A stretch of 64,000 nucleotides of DNA from Mycobacterium syngnathidarum (lineage in GTDB: Bacteria > Actinomycetota > Actinomycetes > Mycobacteriales > Mycobacteriaceae), in assembly GCF_001942625.1 (NCBI RefSeq), contig NZ_MLCL01000079.1, positions 62,001-126,000 of the forward strand, written 5' to 3'. Under the pieces are notes generated by a model. It did no database searches, had not been told where the DNA came from, and saw only the letters and a list, made by a program, of their open reading frames with translations. Made by a program: the position numbers and the translations under genes. Below, piece by piece: positions 1-8,283 of this stretch (position 1 is the stretch's first letter; every line of letters begins with the position of its first letter).

Positions 1-1627
1 TCGAGGTGTGGGCCAGTTCGCCGACGACGCGGATGAACAGCGGGACGGCGTAGCCCGGCAGGTGGCCGTAGAACGCGTCGGCCAATTCCTTGCCGTCGAA
101 CTCCTTGCCGTCCTTGAGCTGCACCGCGGCCATGCCGGCCCGCCCACCGGCACCGGGCACCTCGACGCCGAACACGGTGCACTCCTCGATCAGCGGATTG
201 CTGGCCACGGCGGCCTCGACCTCGGTGGTCGCCACGTTCTCGCCCTTCCAGCGGAAGGTGTCGCCAAGGCGGTCGGCGAACGCCGCGTGGCCGAGCCCCT
301 GGGACCGCATCAGGTCGCCGGTGTTGAACCAGACGTCGCCCTTCTTGAAGGCGTTGCGCACCAGCTTCTTCTCGCTGGCAGCCTTGTCGGTGTAGCCGTC
401 GAACGGCTGCAGGGCGTTGACCTTGGACAACATCAGGCCTGGCTCGCCGCGCTTGACCTTGCGCAGCCGGCCGTCGGCGCCACGCGCGGGTTCGCCGCTG
501 TCGGCGTCGTATTCGACGAAGGCGACCGGGCTCGGGCAGATGCCGGTGGACTTCGAGACGTTGAAGACGTTGACGAACGCGGTGTTGCCCTCACTGGCGG
601 CATAGAACTCGCAGACGCGCGGGATGCCGAATCGCTGGGTGAACTCGTCCCAGATGGCCGGACGCAACCCGTTGCCGACGATCACGCGGACCTTGTGTGC
701 GCGGTCCGTCGGCTTGGGCGGCTGGTTGAGCAGGTAGCCGCAGATCTCACCGATGTAGACGAACGCGGTCGCCTGGTAGTCGATGACCTCGTCCCAGAAC
801 CGGGATGCCGAGAACGACTTGCCCAGGGCGAGAGCGGCACCCGAGTTCAGCGCCGATCCGACCGAGACGGTCAGGGCGTTGTTGTGATAGAGCGGCAAGC
901 AGCAGTACAGGGTGTCATCGCTGTGCAGCCGCAGGCCCAAGCCGCCGAACCCGGCCAGCGCGCGCAGCCAGCGGTAGTGGGTCATGACGCTGGCCTTGGG
1001 CATGCCGGTGGTGCCCGAGGTGAAGATGTAGAAGGCCTTGTCCTTGGCCAGCACAGCCGATGTGCTGGCGGGATTGGTGGTCGGCGCGGTGGACGCCAGG
1101 CGGCGCAGCTCCTCGACCGTGACCAGGCCGTTGGCCTCGGCCCCGCACTCGGTGATGTGCTCGATCAGATCGGACTCGGCCACCACGGCGGCCGCGTTGA
1201 GCAGCCCGATGCTGTGAGCCAGTACCTTGCCGCGCTGGTGGTAGTTGAGCATGCCCGCGACGGCGCCGCATTTGACGATCGCCAGCATCAACAGCACCGC
1301 GTCGGGCGAGTTGCGCAGCATCACCCCGACCACGTCACCGTGTCCGACGCCCTTGGCGGCAAGCACGGCCGCGTAGCGGTTGACCGTCTCGTTGGCCTCG
1401 CGGTAAGTGACACGCTGGTCTTCGAACTTGAGGAAAACCCGGTCGGCGTATTGGGCTGCCCGCTCCTGGAACACCTTGCCGATCGACGTCTTGGCCGTCG
1501 GCCGGGCCATCATTCCGGTGAGCACGCCCCGTGCGATGACCGGCGCATCCATCAGCAGACCGGGTACCTGGCTGGCGAGGTCGAGTAGGCCGACGCTGCT
1601 TCTGGTGCCCGATTTCTGGTCGGTCAT
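1..1627 (-). CDS. fadD6: Long-chain acyl-CoA synthetase FadD6 (C-terminus off the window)
   Basis: The ATP-dependent ligase activates fatty acids to acyl-CoA, probably coupled to uptake as in the FATP/very-long-chain family. The first 542 residues are visible, against about 597 in M. tuberculosis FadD6. The AMP-binding P-loop reads IFTSGTTGMPKAS, followed by a PLYHNNA segment and GDLMRSQG...DRLGDTFRWKGENV, the ATP/hinge motifs. The ATG start at 1627 is preceded by a GGGGGAGA ribosome site. The gene is cut only by the window edge. It lies downstream of the LOG gene on the same strand, as Rv1205 and Rv1206 are adjacent in H37Rv. The family call is firm; the exact substrate is inferred. Confidence 0.93.
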   Translation of the reverse strand, partial: MTDQKSGTRSSVGLLDLASQVPGLLMDAPVIARGVLTGMMARPTAKTSIGKVFQERAAQYADRVFLKFEDQRVTYREANETVNRYAAVLAAKGVGHGDVVGVMLRNSPDAVLLMLAIVKCGAVAGMLNYHQRGKVLAHSIGLLNAAAVVAESDLIEHITECGAEANGLVTVEELRRLASTAPTTNPASTSAVLAKDKAFYIFTSGTTGMPKASVMTHYRWLRALAGFGGLGLRLHSDDTLYCCLPLYHNNALTVSVGSALNSGAALALGKSFSASRFWDEVIDYQATAFVYIGEICGYLLNQPPKPTDRAHKVRVIVGNGLRPAIWDEFTQRFGIPRVCEFYAASEGNTAFVNVFNVSKSTGICPSPVAFVEYDADSGEPARGADGRLRKVKRGEPGLMLSKVNALQPFDGYTDKAASEKKLVRNAFKKGDVWFNTGDLMRSQGLGHAAFADRLGDTFRWKGENVATTEVEAAVASNPLIEECTVFGVEVPGAGGRAGMAAVQLKDGKEFDGKELADAFYGHLPGYAVPLFIRVVGELAHTS

Positions 1628-1647
1628 GCGGTCTCCCCCTGCATGTT

Positions 1648-1690
1648 GTTATGGGTCTCGAGATGGCTCTCGTGTGGGCAACACCATAAC
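1648..1690. promoter_or_regulatory. Nested inverted repeats upstream of fadD6
   Basis: In the 92-bp gap between the LOG gene and fadD6, arms GTTATGG (1648-1654) and CCATAAC (1684-1690) flank a second repeat, CGAGA-tggc-TCTCG (1659-1672). This could be an operator for fadD6, for example for the nearby TetR protein, or an RNA structure in the leader. Function is inferred from symmetry and position only. Confidence 0.35.
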
Positions 1691-1719
1691 CGCGCTGGTG
1701 ACCGCCGTTACCGCCGGTT

Positions 1720-2280
1720 CTACGTAAGCGCTGCGCACACGTCGAGCGCTGCGGCGACCTCGTCGACGACGATCAACCGGTCCAGCGCCTGGCTGCTGAC
1801 GTAGCCGGAGTCGGCCAGTCCACGCAGCCAGGTCAACAACCCGTCGTAGTGACCGAACGGATCGAGCAGCACCACGGGCTTATCGTGCATGCCCAGATAA
1901 CCCGCGGTCCATGCCTCGAAGAACTCTTCCAATGTGCCGATGCCGCCCGGCAGGGCGATGAAGGCGTCGGAGCGGTCCTCCATCTCCTTCTTGCGTTCCC
2001 GCATGGTGTCGGTGACCACGAGTTCCGCCGCGTCCACGTCGGCGAGCTCACGGTGTACGAGGGCCTTGGGGATCACGCCGACCGTGCGGCCGTTGGACGA
2101 ACGCGCGGCCCGCGCGACCGCGCCCATCGCCGAGACGTTGCCGCCGCCGGAGACCAACGTCCATCCGCGCTTGGCAATGGCCACCCCGACCTCGCTGGCC
2201 AAAGCCAGCAGCTCGGGATGGGTGGGCCCCGAAGCGCAATAGACACATACCGCAAACTCGCGGTCAGTTTCACCGGACAC
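1720..2280 (-). CDS. LOG-family cytokinin riboside 5'-monophosphate phosphoribohydrolase (Rv1205-like)
   Basis: The cytosolic enzyme of 186 aa is expected to cleave N6-modified AMP to the free base (cytokinin) and ribose phosphate. The signature PGGIGTLEEFFE lies at about residues 111-122, with an upstream nucleotide-binding segment VSGGGNVSAMGAVA and the RERK motif (MRERKKEME) that supplies catalytic residues in the family. The start is GTG at 2280. A -10 element TAGTTT lies six bases upstream, which suggests a leaderless transcript. The next gene is fadD6, the same pairing as Rv1205-Rv1206. The family is clear; the true substrate in this organism is not shown. Confidence 0.9.
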   Translation of the reverse strand: MSGETDREFAVCVYCASGPTHPELLALASEVGVAIAKRGWTLVSGGGNVSAMGAVARAARSSNGRTVGVIPKALVHRELADVDAAELVVTDTMRERKKEMEDRSDAFIALPGGIGTLEEFFEAWTAGYLGMHDKPVVLLDPFGHYDGLLTWLRGLADSGYVSSQALDRLIVVDEVAAALDVCAALT

Positions 2281-2286
2281 GTACCC

Positions 2287-2292
2287 AAACTA
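2287..2292 (-). promoter_or_regulatory. -10 element of the LOG gene (leaderless)
   Basis: TAGTTT on the minus strand lies exactly six bases before the GTG start at 2280, the spacing expected when transcription begins at the start codon. No convincing -35 was identified. Confidence 0.5.
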
Positions 2293-2383
2293 AAGGGTGC
2301 CGGTGAACCAGCGATGACGGGTGGGCGATGGACGTGACCGCGGCTCGCGGGGAGACTGAACTGAACGCGGAGGGACGATCCTG

Positions 2384-3073
2384 GTGACTGACGATGCCGA
2401 TCAGCCGGTAAGGCTGAGCCGCGAGTTCATCTTGGATGCCGCGATCGAGCTGATCGATCGCGATGGTCTGACGAAACTGACCATGCGGCGGCTGGGTGCG
2501 GCCTGCGGCGTCGAGGCCATGGCGCTCTACCGTTATGTGCACAGCCGGGGCGATCTGCTGACCGGTGTCGTCAACCACATCGTGGACCGCCTCTACGCCG
2601 ATCAGCTCGCCGCACGCCGGCAAGAGGACGGCTGGCAGGACTTTCTGCTCCGGCTCGGCCACGGCGTGCGCCAGATCGCCATCGACCATCCCGATGTGTT
2701 CCCGCTCGTGGCGACGGAAGCCCCCGAGGCACCGTGGGTGCGGCCACCACTGCGCAGCCTGCGCTGGATGGAGACTTTTCTGGAAACACTGCTGTCCTAC
2801 GGGTTCAGCGACAACGCCGCAGTAGCCGCGTACCGGACGTACACCACGTTTCTGGTGGGTCAACTGCTGCTGGAGGTATCCGCGCGCGGGGTCACCCTCA
2901 GCCCCGACGAGGCCGTTCTCGACGATGAGCCGCCTCCCGACACGACGCTGGACGACTACCCGAACCTGCGTCGGCTGCAACCGATGCTGGCCGAGGACCA
3001 CAGCGCCGACGAGTTCGAGGAAGCACTGGAGGCCATGCTCGACCGTATCGAGACCTGGCTGCCCAATCCCTGA
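2384..3073 (+). CDS. TetR-family transcriptional regulator
   Basis: The 229-aa protein has an N-terminal helix-turn-helix at about residues 16-60 (REFILDAAIELIDRDGLTKL, then MRRLGAACGVEAMALYRYV). A longer helical C-terminal half resembles the TetR_C group with tetracycline-repressor-like ligand domains. The start is GTG at 2384 with GGAGGGAC upstream. The gene is divergent from the LOG gene and faces the STAS and ATPase genes. A GTTTAC/GTAAAC inverted repeat 21 bp past its stop codon is a candidate operator. The ligand is unknown. Confidence 0.88.
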   Translation: MTDDADQPVRLSREFILDAAIELIDRDGLTKLTMRRLGAACGVEAMALYRYVHSRGDLLTGVVNHIVDRLYADQLAARRQEDGWQDFLLRLGHGVRQIAIDHPDVFPLVATEAPEAPWVRPPLRSLRWMETFLETLLSYGFSDNAAVAAYRTYTTFLVGQLLLEVSARGVTLSPDEAVLDDEPPPDTTLDDYPNLRRLQPMLAEDHSADEFEEALEAMLDRIETWLPNP

Positions 3074-3081
3074 TCGGGACC

Positions 3082-3109
3082 TTGATCACTCGCGTTTACA
3101 ACGTAAACT
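3082..3109 (+). promoter_or_regulatory. Promoter of the STAS gene overlapped by an inverted repeat
   Basis: TTGATC (3082-3087), a 16-bp spacer and TAAACT (3104-3109) form a sigma-70-like promoter whose predicted start is 2-3 nt before the ATG at 3119. The perfect repeat GTTTAC-aac-GTAAAC (3094-3108) covers the spacer and -10. A repressor bound there would block the polymerase. The TetR protein encoded just upstream is the natural candidate; this is inference. Confidence 0.5.
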
Positions 3110-3118
3110 TCAGCGGTT

Positions 3119-3508
3119 ATGCTCGGTTTCATCGTGGAATCGAGCAAGCAGGATCACGAGCTGCACTGGACAGTTCGCACCATTCCCGAAGGCCTCATCG
3201 TGCAGGTCTTCGGACAAGCCGATGCCCACAATGAATCCGACTGGCAGCGCATGCTCCACGATTCGGCTGCCGCGGCGCCCGAATCCTCGACGCTCATCGT
3301 CGACGCGGGGTCCCTGGACTTCATGAACTGTGGGGCGCTACTCGCCCTGGCCAAAATGACCGTCGACTGCCGCGCACAGGCGGTCACGTTGAGGGTGGTA
3401 CTTCGTCAGCCGAGCATCCTGCGAATCATCACCGAATGCGGCATGGACGATGCAGTGTCGGCGCACCCGGACCTCAATTCGGCGCTGAACGGCCACCGCC
3501 CCCCATAG
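3119..3508 (+). CDS. STAS-domain protein (anti-sigma-factor-antagonist-like)
   Basis: The 129-aa protein has the STAS pattern: a beta strand GLIVQVFGQAD, then STLIVDAGSLDFMNCGALLAL, where SpoIIAA-type antagonists carry D-S-S-G-L. Here the phosphoacceptor serine position is Cys71 (MNCGA). That argues against control by phosphorylation by an anti-sigma kinase. The gene probably has a near-leaderless transcript. It ends 10 bp before the following ATPase gene, so the two are likely co-transcribed. No anti-sigma factor or sigma factor gene is seen in the window. The fold is likely; the partner is unknown. Confidence 0.75.
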   Translation: MLGFIVESSKQDHELHWTVRTIPEGLIVQVFGQADAHNESDWQRMLHDSAAAAPESSTLIVDAGSLDFMNCGALLALAKMTVDCRAQAVTLRVVLRQPSILRIITECGMDDAVSAHPDLNSALNGHRPP

Positions 3509-3518
3509 GATTCGATGG

Positions 3519-5594
3519 ATGGCTGTCGACTGGGTGATCGCACCGCGTGACCGCGCACTCGATGGCCTCGAGGCCGGCCTCCAGGAGAGCTGCGGCGCGG
3601 CCCTCCTCGGACCTTCCGGCGTGGGCAAAACCTCTCTGATTCGCACCGCCGCCGAACATCTGGCAAGCGATTTCCGTCGCGTGGTGTGGATCACCGGGAC
3701 CGAATCGGCTGCGGCCGTTCCGTTCGCGGCGGTGGCGCACCTGATCGACATTCCTCCGGCGGGAAAGACCGCCGACGTGCTCCGGTCCGCACGTGAGACG
3801 CTCGGGACCGAGCTGTTGCTGGTCGTCGACGACGCACATCTGCTGGACCGCTTGTCCGCAGCCCTGGTGTACCAGCTCGCGGTCAGTGGGGCGGCCAAAC
3901 TCATCGTCACCGCATCCGCGGCCGACGCACCGGACGACGTGGCGGCGCTGTGGGATGACGGCTTGGTGAATCGGGTCGAGATGGCACCGCCGGGCCATGA
4001 CGACGCCCGCCTGGCCGATCAGGTCGCCACGTTTCTCGCCGATCTGCCCGACGGTGCGCTCTCCGTGCTACGGCAATTGTCGGTGCACGATCCACTCCCG
4101 CTGGCCGATCTGACGGCACTGACCAGCGCCGGGGCCGTGCAGGAGGCACAACAATGCGGCGTGGTGCGCGTCGAGGACGCGATGGCGCGCTGTGTGCATC
4201 CGCTGTTTCTCAGCGGCATGCGCGCGACCATCGGCGGGCCGGGGCTGAGGCGCTTGCGCAGCACGCTGGTCGAGCGCTTGTCCGCGACGCCGCGGCCCGG
4301 TGTGGTGGACCGGCTGCGGGTGGCGGTACTCGCGCTCGACAGCGACGTCCACCTGCCCCCGGACGAACTCGTGGGGGCCGCAGGCGAGGCACTGCGGCTG
4401 GGCGACCTGGAACTGAGCGAGCGCCTGGCGCGGGCCGCGACTGCGGCGTCCTCCGATTTCACGGGCCTGCTCACTCTCGCGTACGCGTTGGCCTGGCAGG
4501 GACGTGGCCGTGAGGCTGATGCCGTTCTGGGACAGATCGATCCGGCCGGCCTGTCCGAGGACCAGCTGATGGCGTGGGCGTTGCCACAGGCGGCCAATCA
4601 GTTCTGGATGCTCTCGGAACCCGAACGCGCGACCGCATTCCTGCGTTCCACCCGCCGGCAGGTGTCGACGCCGCAGGCCCAGTCCACGCTCGACGCACTG
4701 GCGGCCACCTTCGCGATGAATGCCGGTACACCCCAACGGGCTTTGGGTCTGGCCATGGAGGTGCTGGACTCCCCGGCCGCCGATGACACCGCCATCGGCT
4801 GGGCGGGTTCGACGGCGGCGCTGAGTTGCGCCCGGCTTGGCCAGTTCGACCGGGTGGATGCGATGGCACAGCGTGCGCTGGCAGCCGGGCATCCGGGCCT
4901 GCTGCGGTTCACGAGCGGGTTCGGCCAAACCACGGCGCTGCTGATGACCGGACAGCTGGACCGGGCCCAGGAAATGGCCAAGGGCATTACCGATTTCACC
5001 CAGCTGCTGCAGCCCGGCCGCTCCATCGGCGAGGTGCTGATGGCTGACGTGCTGCTGGTCCGCGGTGACTGCGATGAGGCGATTGCGTTGTTGCGCAAGG
5101 CGACCGCCGCGCTGGCGCCGACCGGGTATTCCTGGGGACCCCTGGCCTGGATGCTCTTGGCACAGGCCGTCGGCCAACGCGGCATGCCGGTCGAGGCCGG
5201 AAAAGCGTTGTCCCGGGCGGAATCCCGGCACGGATTAAAGTCGATGTTGTTCGCGCCGGAGTTGGCACTGGCCCGAGCCTGGATGTGTTTTGCCCGCAAG
5301 GATTCGGTGAGCGCGGTGACCGCCGCTCGCGAGGCCGCCAAAGCCGCCGAGCGTGGCGGACAATCCGCGGTGATGCTGCGAGCCTTGCACGACGGCGTGA
5401 GACTGGGCGACACCCGCGCGGTCGATGCGTTGCTGCGCGTAGACCTGGATTGCGTGTTCGGGCAACTGACACTGGAGCACGCTCGGGCGCTGGCGGCGGG
5501 GGATCATGCCGCATTACGCAACGTGGCGACTCAATACCGCGACATCGGGATGCTTGCGGCCGCTGGGGATGCCACCCGTCAGGCGGACGCCTGA
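3519..5594 (+). CDS. LuxR/MalT-like (LAL) STAND ATPase lacking a C-terminal HTH (possibly Rv1204c-like)
   Basis: The 691-aa protein starts with an ATPase domain: Walker A GPSGVGKTS at residues 31-39 and Walker B LLLVVDDAH at about 99-107. Residues 270-690 are helical repeats rich in Ala/Leu, like the TPR arm of large LuxR-type regulators. Those regulators are usually about 900 aa with a LuxR DNA-binding domain after the repeats. Here the protein stops at RDIGMLAAAGDATRQADA, just where the HTH would follow. The next 80 bp encode no HTH in any frame. It may signal through a partner, perhaps the STAS protein encoded 10 bp upstream. H37Rv has a P-loop protein (Rv1204c) at this map position. Confidence 0.75.
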   Translation: MAVDWVIAPRDRALDGLEAGLQESCGAALLGPSGVGKTSLIRTAAEHLASDFRRVVWITGTESAAAVPFAAVAHLIDIPPAGKTADVLRSARETLGTELLLVVDDAHLLDRLSAALVYQLAVSGAAKLIVTASAADAPDDVAALWDDGLVNRVEMAPPGHDDARLADQVATFLADLPDGALSVLRQLSVHDPLPLADLTALTSAGAVQEAQQCGVVRVEDAMARCVHPLFLSGMRATIGGPGLRRLRSTLVERLSATPRPGVVDRLRVAVLALDSDVHLPPDELVGAAGEALRLGDLELSERLARAATAASSDFTGLLTLAYALAWQGRGREADAVLGQIDPAGLSEDQLMAWALPQAANQFWMLSEPERATAFLRSTRRQVSTPQAQSTLDALAATFAMNAGTPQRALGLAMEVLDSPAADDTAIGWAGSTAALSCARLGQFDRVDAMAQRALAAGHPGLLRFTSGFGQTTALLMTGQLDRAQEMAKGITDFTQLLQPGRSIGEVLMADVLLVRGDCDEAIALLRKATAALAPTGYSWGPLAWMLLAQAVGQRGMPVEAGKALSRAESRHGLKSMLFAPELALARAWMCFARKDSVSAVTAAREAAKAAERGGQSAVMLRALHDGVRLGDTRAVDALLRVDLDCVFGQLTLEHARALAAGDHAALRNVATQYRDIGMLAAAGDATRQADA

Positions 5595-5674
5595 GCGAGT
5601 GAACTTCCCGCTCGGCACCCAACCCCGCCGACAGTAGAATGCCCAGTTAGACCGCACGACCTCGAGGGGGCTCG

Positions 5675-6544
5675 ATGAACCAGCTCGTCACCAACACAGG
5701 CGCGATCACCGGCCTGCAAGGCATCGTCGGTGGGGTCAGTGAAGACATCAGCAGCTTCAAGAATTCGTTCGCCGGCCCGTCAGACCTCGCGTCCAGCCAC
5801 GGCGCCATAGGTTTCCCGATGCAGAACGCCTTCGATGGTGCGTCGTCTGCCCGTGACGGTGCTTTGGGCGCCACTCAGGTTGCCGCGGGCAGGATGTCCG
5901 AATTGCTCGGCAAGGCCTCGCAGGCATACGCCCGCGGCGACATGGATGCCGCCGAGCGGCTCAAGGCCCAGGCCGATGCGCTCGATGGAGGAAAGTCCTC
6001 TGCGTCTGCGGCGGGCGGTGGCTCAGGTGGTTCCGGTGACGCGAGCTCGGGAGCGGGCGGTGCGGGCCAGATGATGGGCCAGTTCAGCCAGATGGCCGGC
6101 CAGATGATGCAGTCGGGCGCCCAGCCGCTGCAGGGGCTGACCCAGGCGATGACGCAGGTGCCACAACAGGCCATGCAGGGTGTGCAGGGCATTGTCGAAG
6201 CTGCCATGCAGGGTGCCGGCGGAGGCGGCGAGGCTGCCGCGATGGCATCCGATGTCAGTGGTGCGGGAGCCGAGAACGCCATCAAAGCCGCCGACCACCA
6301 GGGACCCGGCGCCGACGGCGCCGGTGGACCCGCCGACCAGTCCGATGCCAAGCACGACGGTAAGGACGATGCCAAGCACGAGGGCAGAGACGACAGGTTG
6401 GACGGCGCCCGGCACGACAGCACCGAGGGCGCTCGCGCCCCCGTGGCCGAGGCAGGGGCCGCCGCCGGTGCGGCAGTGGAGGACGGCTTCGGCGTCAGCA
6501 CGGTGCCGACCCAGATTCACAACATCAACCCGCGGCAGCAGTAG
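5675..6544 (+). CDS. Esp-like / type VII secretion-associated protein, Met/Gln/Gly-rich
   Basis: The 289-aa protein has a helical N-terminal third with no signal peptide (MNQLVTNTGAITGLQGIVGG start). A Gly/Ser linker spans about 108-130. A Met/Gln-rich stretch with repeated QM pairs (QMMGQFSQMAGQMMQ) covers about 130-180. The hydrophilic C-terminus alternates His, Asp and Lys (KHDGKDDAKHEGRDD). The composition recalls ESX-1 secretion-associated proteins, but no WxG or YxxxD/E signal is obvious. A TAGAAT -10 lies at 5635-5640 and a GAGGGGG ribosome site precedes the ATG. Its 3' end overlaps the convergent ABC-F gene by 20 bp. The assignment is tentative. Confidence 0.55.
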   Translation: MNQLVTNTGAITGLQGIVGGVSEDISSFKNSFAGPSDLASSHGAIGFPMQNAFDGASSARDGALGATQVAAGRMSELLGKASQAYARGDMDAAERLKAQADALDGGKSSASAAGGGSGGSGDASSGAGGAGQMMGQFSQMAGQMMQSGAQPLQGLTQAMTQVPQQAMQGVQGIVEAAMQGAGGGGEAAAMASDVSGAGAENAIKAADHQGPGADGAGGPADQSDAKHDGKDDAKHEGRDDRLDGARHDSTEGARAPVAEAGAAAGAAVEDGFGVSTVPTQIHNINPRQQ

Positions 6545-8147
6545 CGCTCAACTCTCCACCGTCCAGGCGCAGCCAGCGGTCGATACCGATGGCCTTCAGG
6601 AACCGTTCGTCGTGGCTGACCACCACGAACGCGCCCCGGTAGGCGTTCAGTGCGGACTCCAGTTGTCCCACGCTGACCAGATCGAGGTTGTTCGTCGGCT
6701 CGTCCAGGAGCAGCAGCTGGGGTGCCGGTTCGGCATAGAGCACGCACGCCAGCGTCGCCCGTAACCGCTCCCCGCCCGACAACGCGACCACCGGCAGGTG
6801 GATGCGGTCGCCACGAAACAGGAACTGCGCCAACAGATGCATGCGCCGGGTATGCGACAGACTCGGTGCGGCGGACGCCAGATTCTCGGCCACCGTGCGG
6901 TCGTCGTCCAGCAGGTCCAAGCGTTGCGAGAGCGAGGCGATGCGCCCGTCGGCTCGCTGCACTGTCCCGGACTCGGGCTCCAGGGTGCCGTCGATGAGCC
7001 GCAGCAGCGTCGACTTTCCTGCTCCGTTGGGACCGGTCAACGCGATACGCTCCGGGCCGCGCACGCTGAACCCGATACCGTTGTCGACAAACAGTTTCCG
7101 GCCACCACGGCTGATCCGCAGTCCGTCCCCGGCAAAGACGGTCCGGCCGGCCGGCACCATGGTGTCGGGCAGGTCCAGCGCAATGACCTTATCGTCACGC
7201 AACATTCGCTCGGCTTCGTCGAGGCGGTTGCGCGCGTCATCGACCCGCTTGGCATGCACATCATCGGCCCGGGCAGCCGATTCCTGCGCATCGCGTTTGA
7301 GCTTGCCCGCCACGATCTTCGGCAACCCGGCGTCCTTGACGTTGCGCGCCGCGTTCGACGAGCGTCGGGCAGCACGCTCCCGCGCCTCCTGCATCTGTCG
7401 CTTCTCGCGCTTGAGCTGTTGTTCGGCGTTGCGGATATTGCCCTCGGCCACCGCCTGTGCCGCCTCCACGGTCTGCTGGTAGTCGGTGAAATTGCCTCCG
7501 TAGAAGAACATCTCACCGCGGTAGAGCTCGGCAATCTGGTCCATGCGGTCCAGCAGCACCCGGTCGTGGCTGACCACCAGCAGGCAGCCAGAGTAGCCGT
7601 CGAGCGCGTCGTACAGGCGGTGCCGGGCCGCGCTGTCCAGGTTGTTGGTGGGTTCGTCGAGCAGCAGCACACTGGGCCGCTTGAGCAGTTGGGCCGCCAG
7701 TCCCAACGACACCACTTCCCCACCCGACAACGTTCCCAGCCGCCGATCCAACGCCAGGTTATCGAGCCCGAGCCGGTCCAACTGGGCACGCGAGCGTTCT
7801 TCGATGTCCCAGTCGTCGCCGATGGTGGAGAACACCTCCTCGCTGGCGTCACCGGCGGCCAGCGCCGCCAATGCGTCGAGCACCGGGGCCACTCCCAGCA
7901 CCGCGGCCACGGTGAGATCGGCGGTGAACGGCAGACTTTGGGGTAGGTAACCGATAACACCGTCGACGGTCACCGAGCCCGCAGAGGGACGGTATTCGCC
8001 GGCGAACAGCTTGAGCAGCGTGCTCTTTCCGGCGCCGTTGGGCGCCACCAGGCCAGTGCGTCCAGGGCCCATCGAGAACGACAGGTCCGAGAACAGCTCG
8101 ACATCATCGGGCCAGGAGAACGACAAATGGGAACAGACAATGGACAT
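6525..8147 (-). CDS. ABC-F family ATPase, probable antibiotic-resistance/ribosome-protection type
   Basis: The 540-aa soluble protein has two ABC ATPase domains and no membrane segments. Walker A motifs are VAPNGAGKSTLLKL and TGPNGAGKSTLLRL. Signatures LSGGE and Walker B LLLDEPTNNLD occur twice. A charged linker rich in Arg/Lys/Glu (about residues 215-300) lies between them. This is the ABC-F layout that acts on ribosomes rather than in transport. Length resembles H37Rv Rv1473. The chosen ATG at 8147 has TTGGAG seven bases upstream. A longer reading to 8294 would add 49 residues, but its first codons overlap a -10 element (8284-8289), so it is rejected. Expression is probably leader-controlled. 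Confidence 0.88.
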   Translation of the reverse strand: MSIVCSHLSFSWPDDVELFSDLSFSMGPGRTGLVAPNGAGKSTLLKLFAGEYRPSAGSVTVDGVIGYLPQSLPFTADLTVAAVLGVAPVLDALAALAAGDASEEVFSTIGDDWDIEERSRAQLDRLGLDNLALDRRLGTLSGGEVVSLGLAAQLLKRPSVLLLDEPTNNLDSAARHRLYDALDGYSGCLLVVSHDRVLLDRMDQIAELYRGEMFFYGGNFTDYQQTVEAAQAVAEGNIRNAEQQLKREKRQMQEARERAARRSSNAARNVKDAGLPKIVAGKLKRDAQESAARADDVHAKRVDDARNRLDEAERMLRDDKVIALDLPDTMVPAGRTVFAGDGLRISRGGRKLFVDNGIGFSVRGPERIALTGPNGAGKSTLLRLIDGTLEPESGTVQRADGRIASLSQRLDLLDDDRTVAENLASAAPSLSHTRRMHLLAQFLFRGDRIHLPVVALSGGERLRATLACVLYAEPAPQLLLLDEPTNNLDLVSVGQLESALNAYRGAFVVVSHDERFLKAIGIDRWLRLDGGELSATAAAG

Positions 8148-8210
8148 GCTGGGACTCCAAGGTGCTGCGGGCAGAAGGCACCGCACAGATGGACAGGAAT
8201 GAATCGACTC

Positions 8211-8238
8211 TCTCCGATCACCCGGAGATGTCGTCTCC
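8211..8238 (-). promoter_or_regulatory. Attenuator-like alternative stem-loops in the ABC-F leader
   Basis: On the minus strand three segments occur in order: GGAGA (8238-8234), TCTCCG (8228-8223) and CGGAGA (8216-8211). Segment 2 can pair with segment 1 (loop CGACA) or, with 6 perfect pairs, with segment 3 (loop GGTGAT). The two hairpins are mutually exclusive. A short ORF (8218-8244) runs through segments 1 and 2 and stops in the second loop. This is the geometry of ribosome-stalling attenuation. Function is inferred. Confidence 0.5.
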
Positions 8239-8244
8239 CAGCAT
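8218..8244 (-). CDS. Candidate 8-codon leader peptide of the ABC-F gene
   Basis: ATG at 8244 opens an 8-residue ORF (MLGDDISG, stop TGA) about 70 nt before the ABC-F start. AGGTGGG lies 8-9 nt upstream as a ribosome site. The ORF covers two arms of the alternative hairpins. A ribosome stalled by a translation inhibitor here would change the leader fold, as known for other drug-inducible ABC-F and erm genes. It could also be a chance ORF. Confidence 0.4.
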   Translation of the reverse strand: MLGDDISG

Positions 8245-8283
8245 GTTTTCGGCCCACCTCGGTTGACAGCAGATGCGTTACCC

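Noticed and set aside
8..1588. Long plus-strand ORF opposite fadD6
   Set aside because: It is a mirror of the real minus-strand acyl-CoA synthetase, with no family features and a composition typical of high-GC antisense frames.
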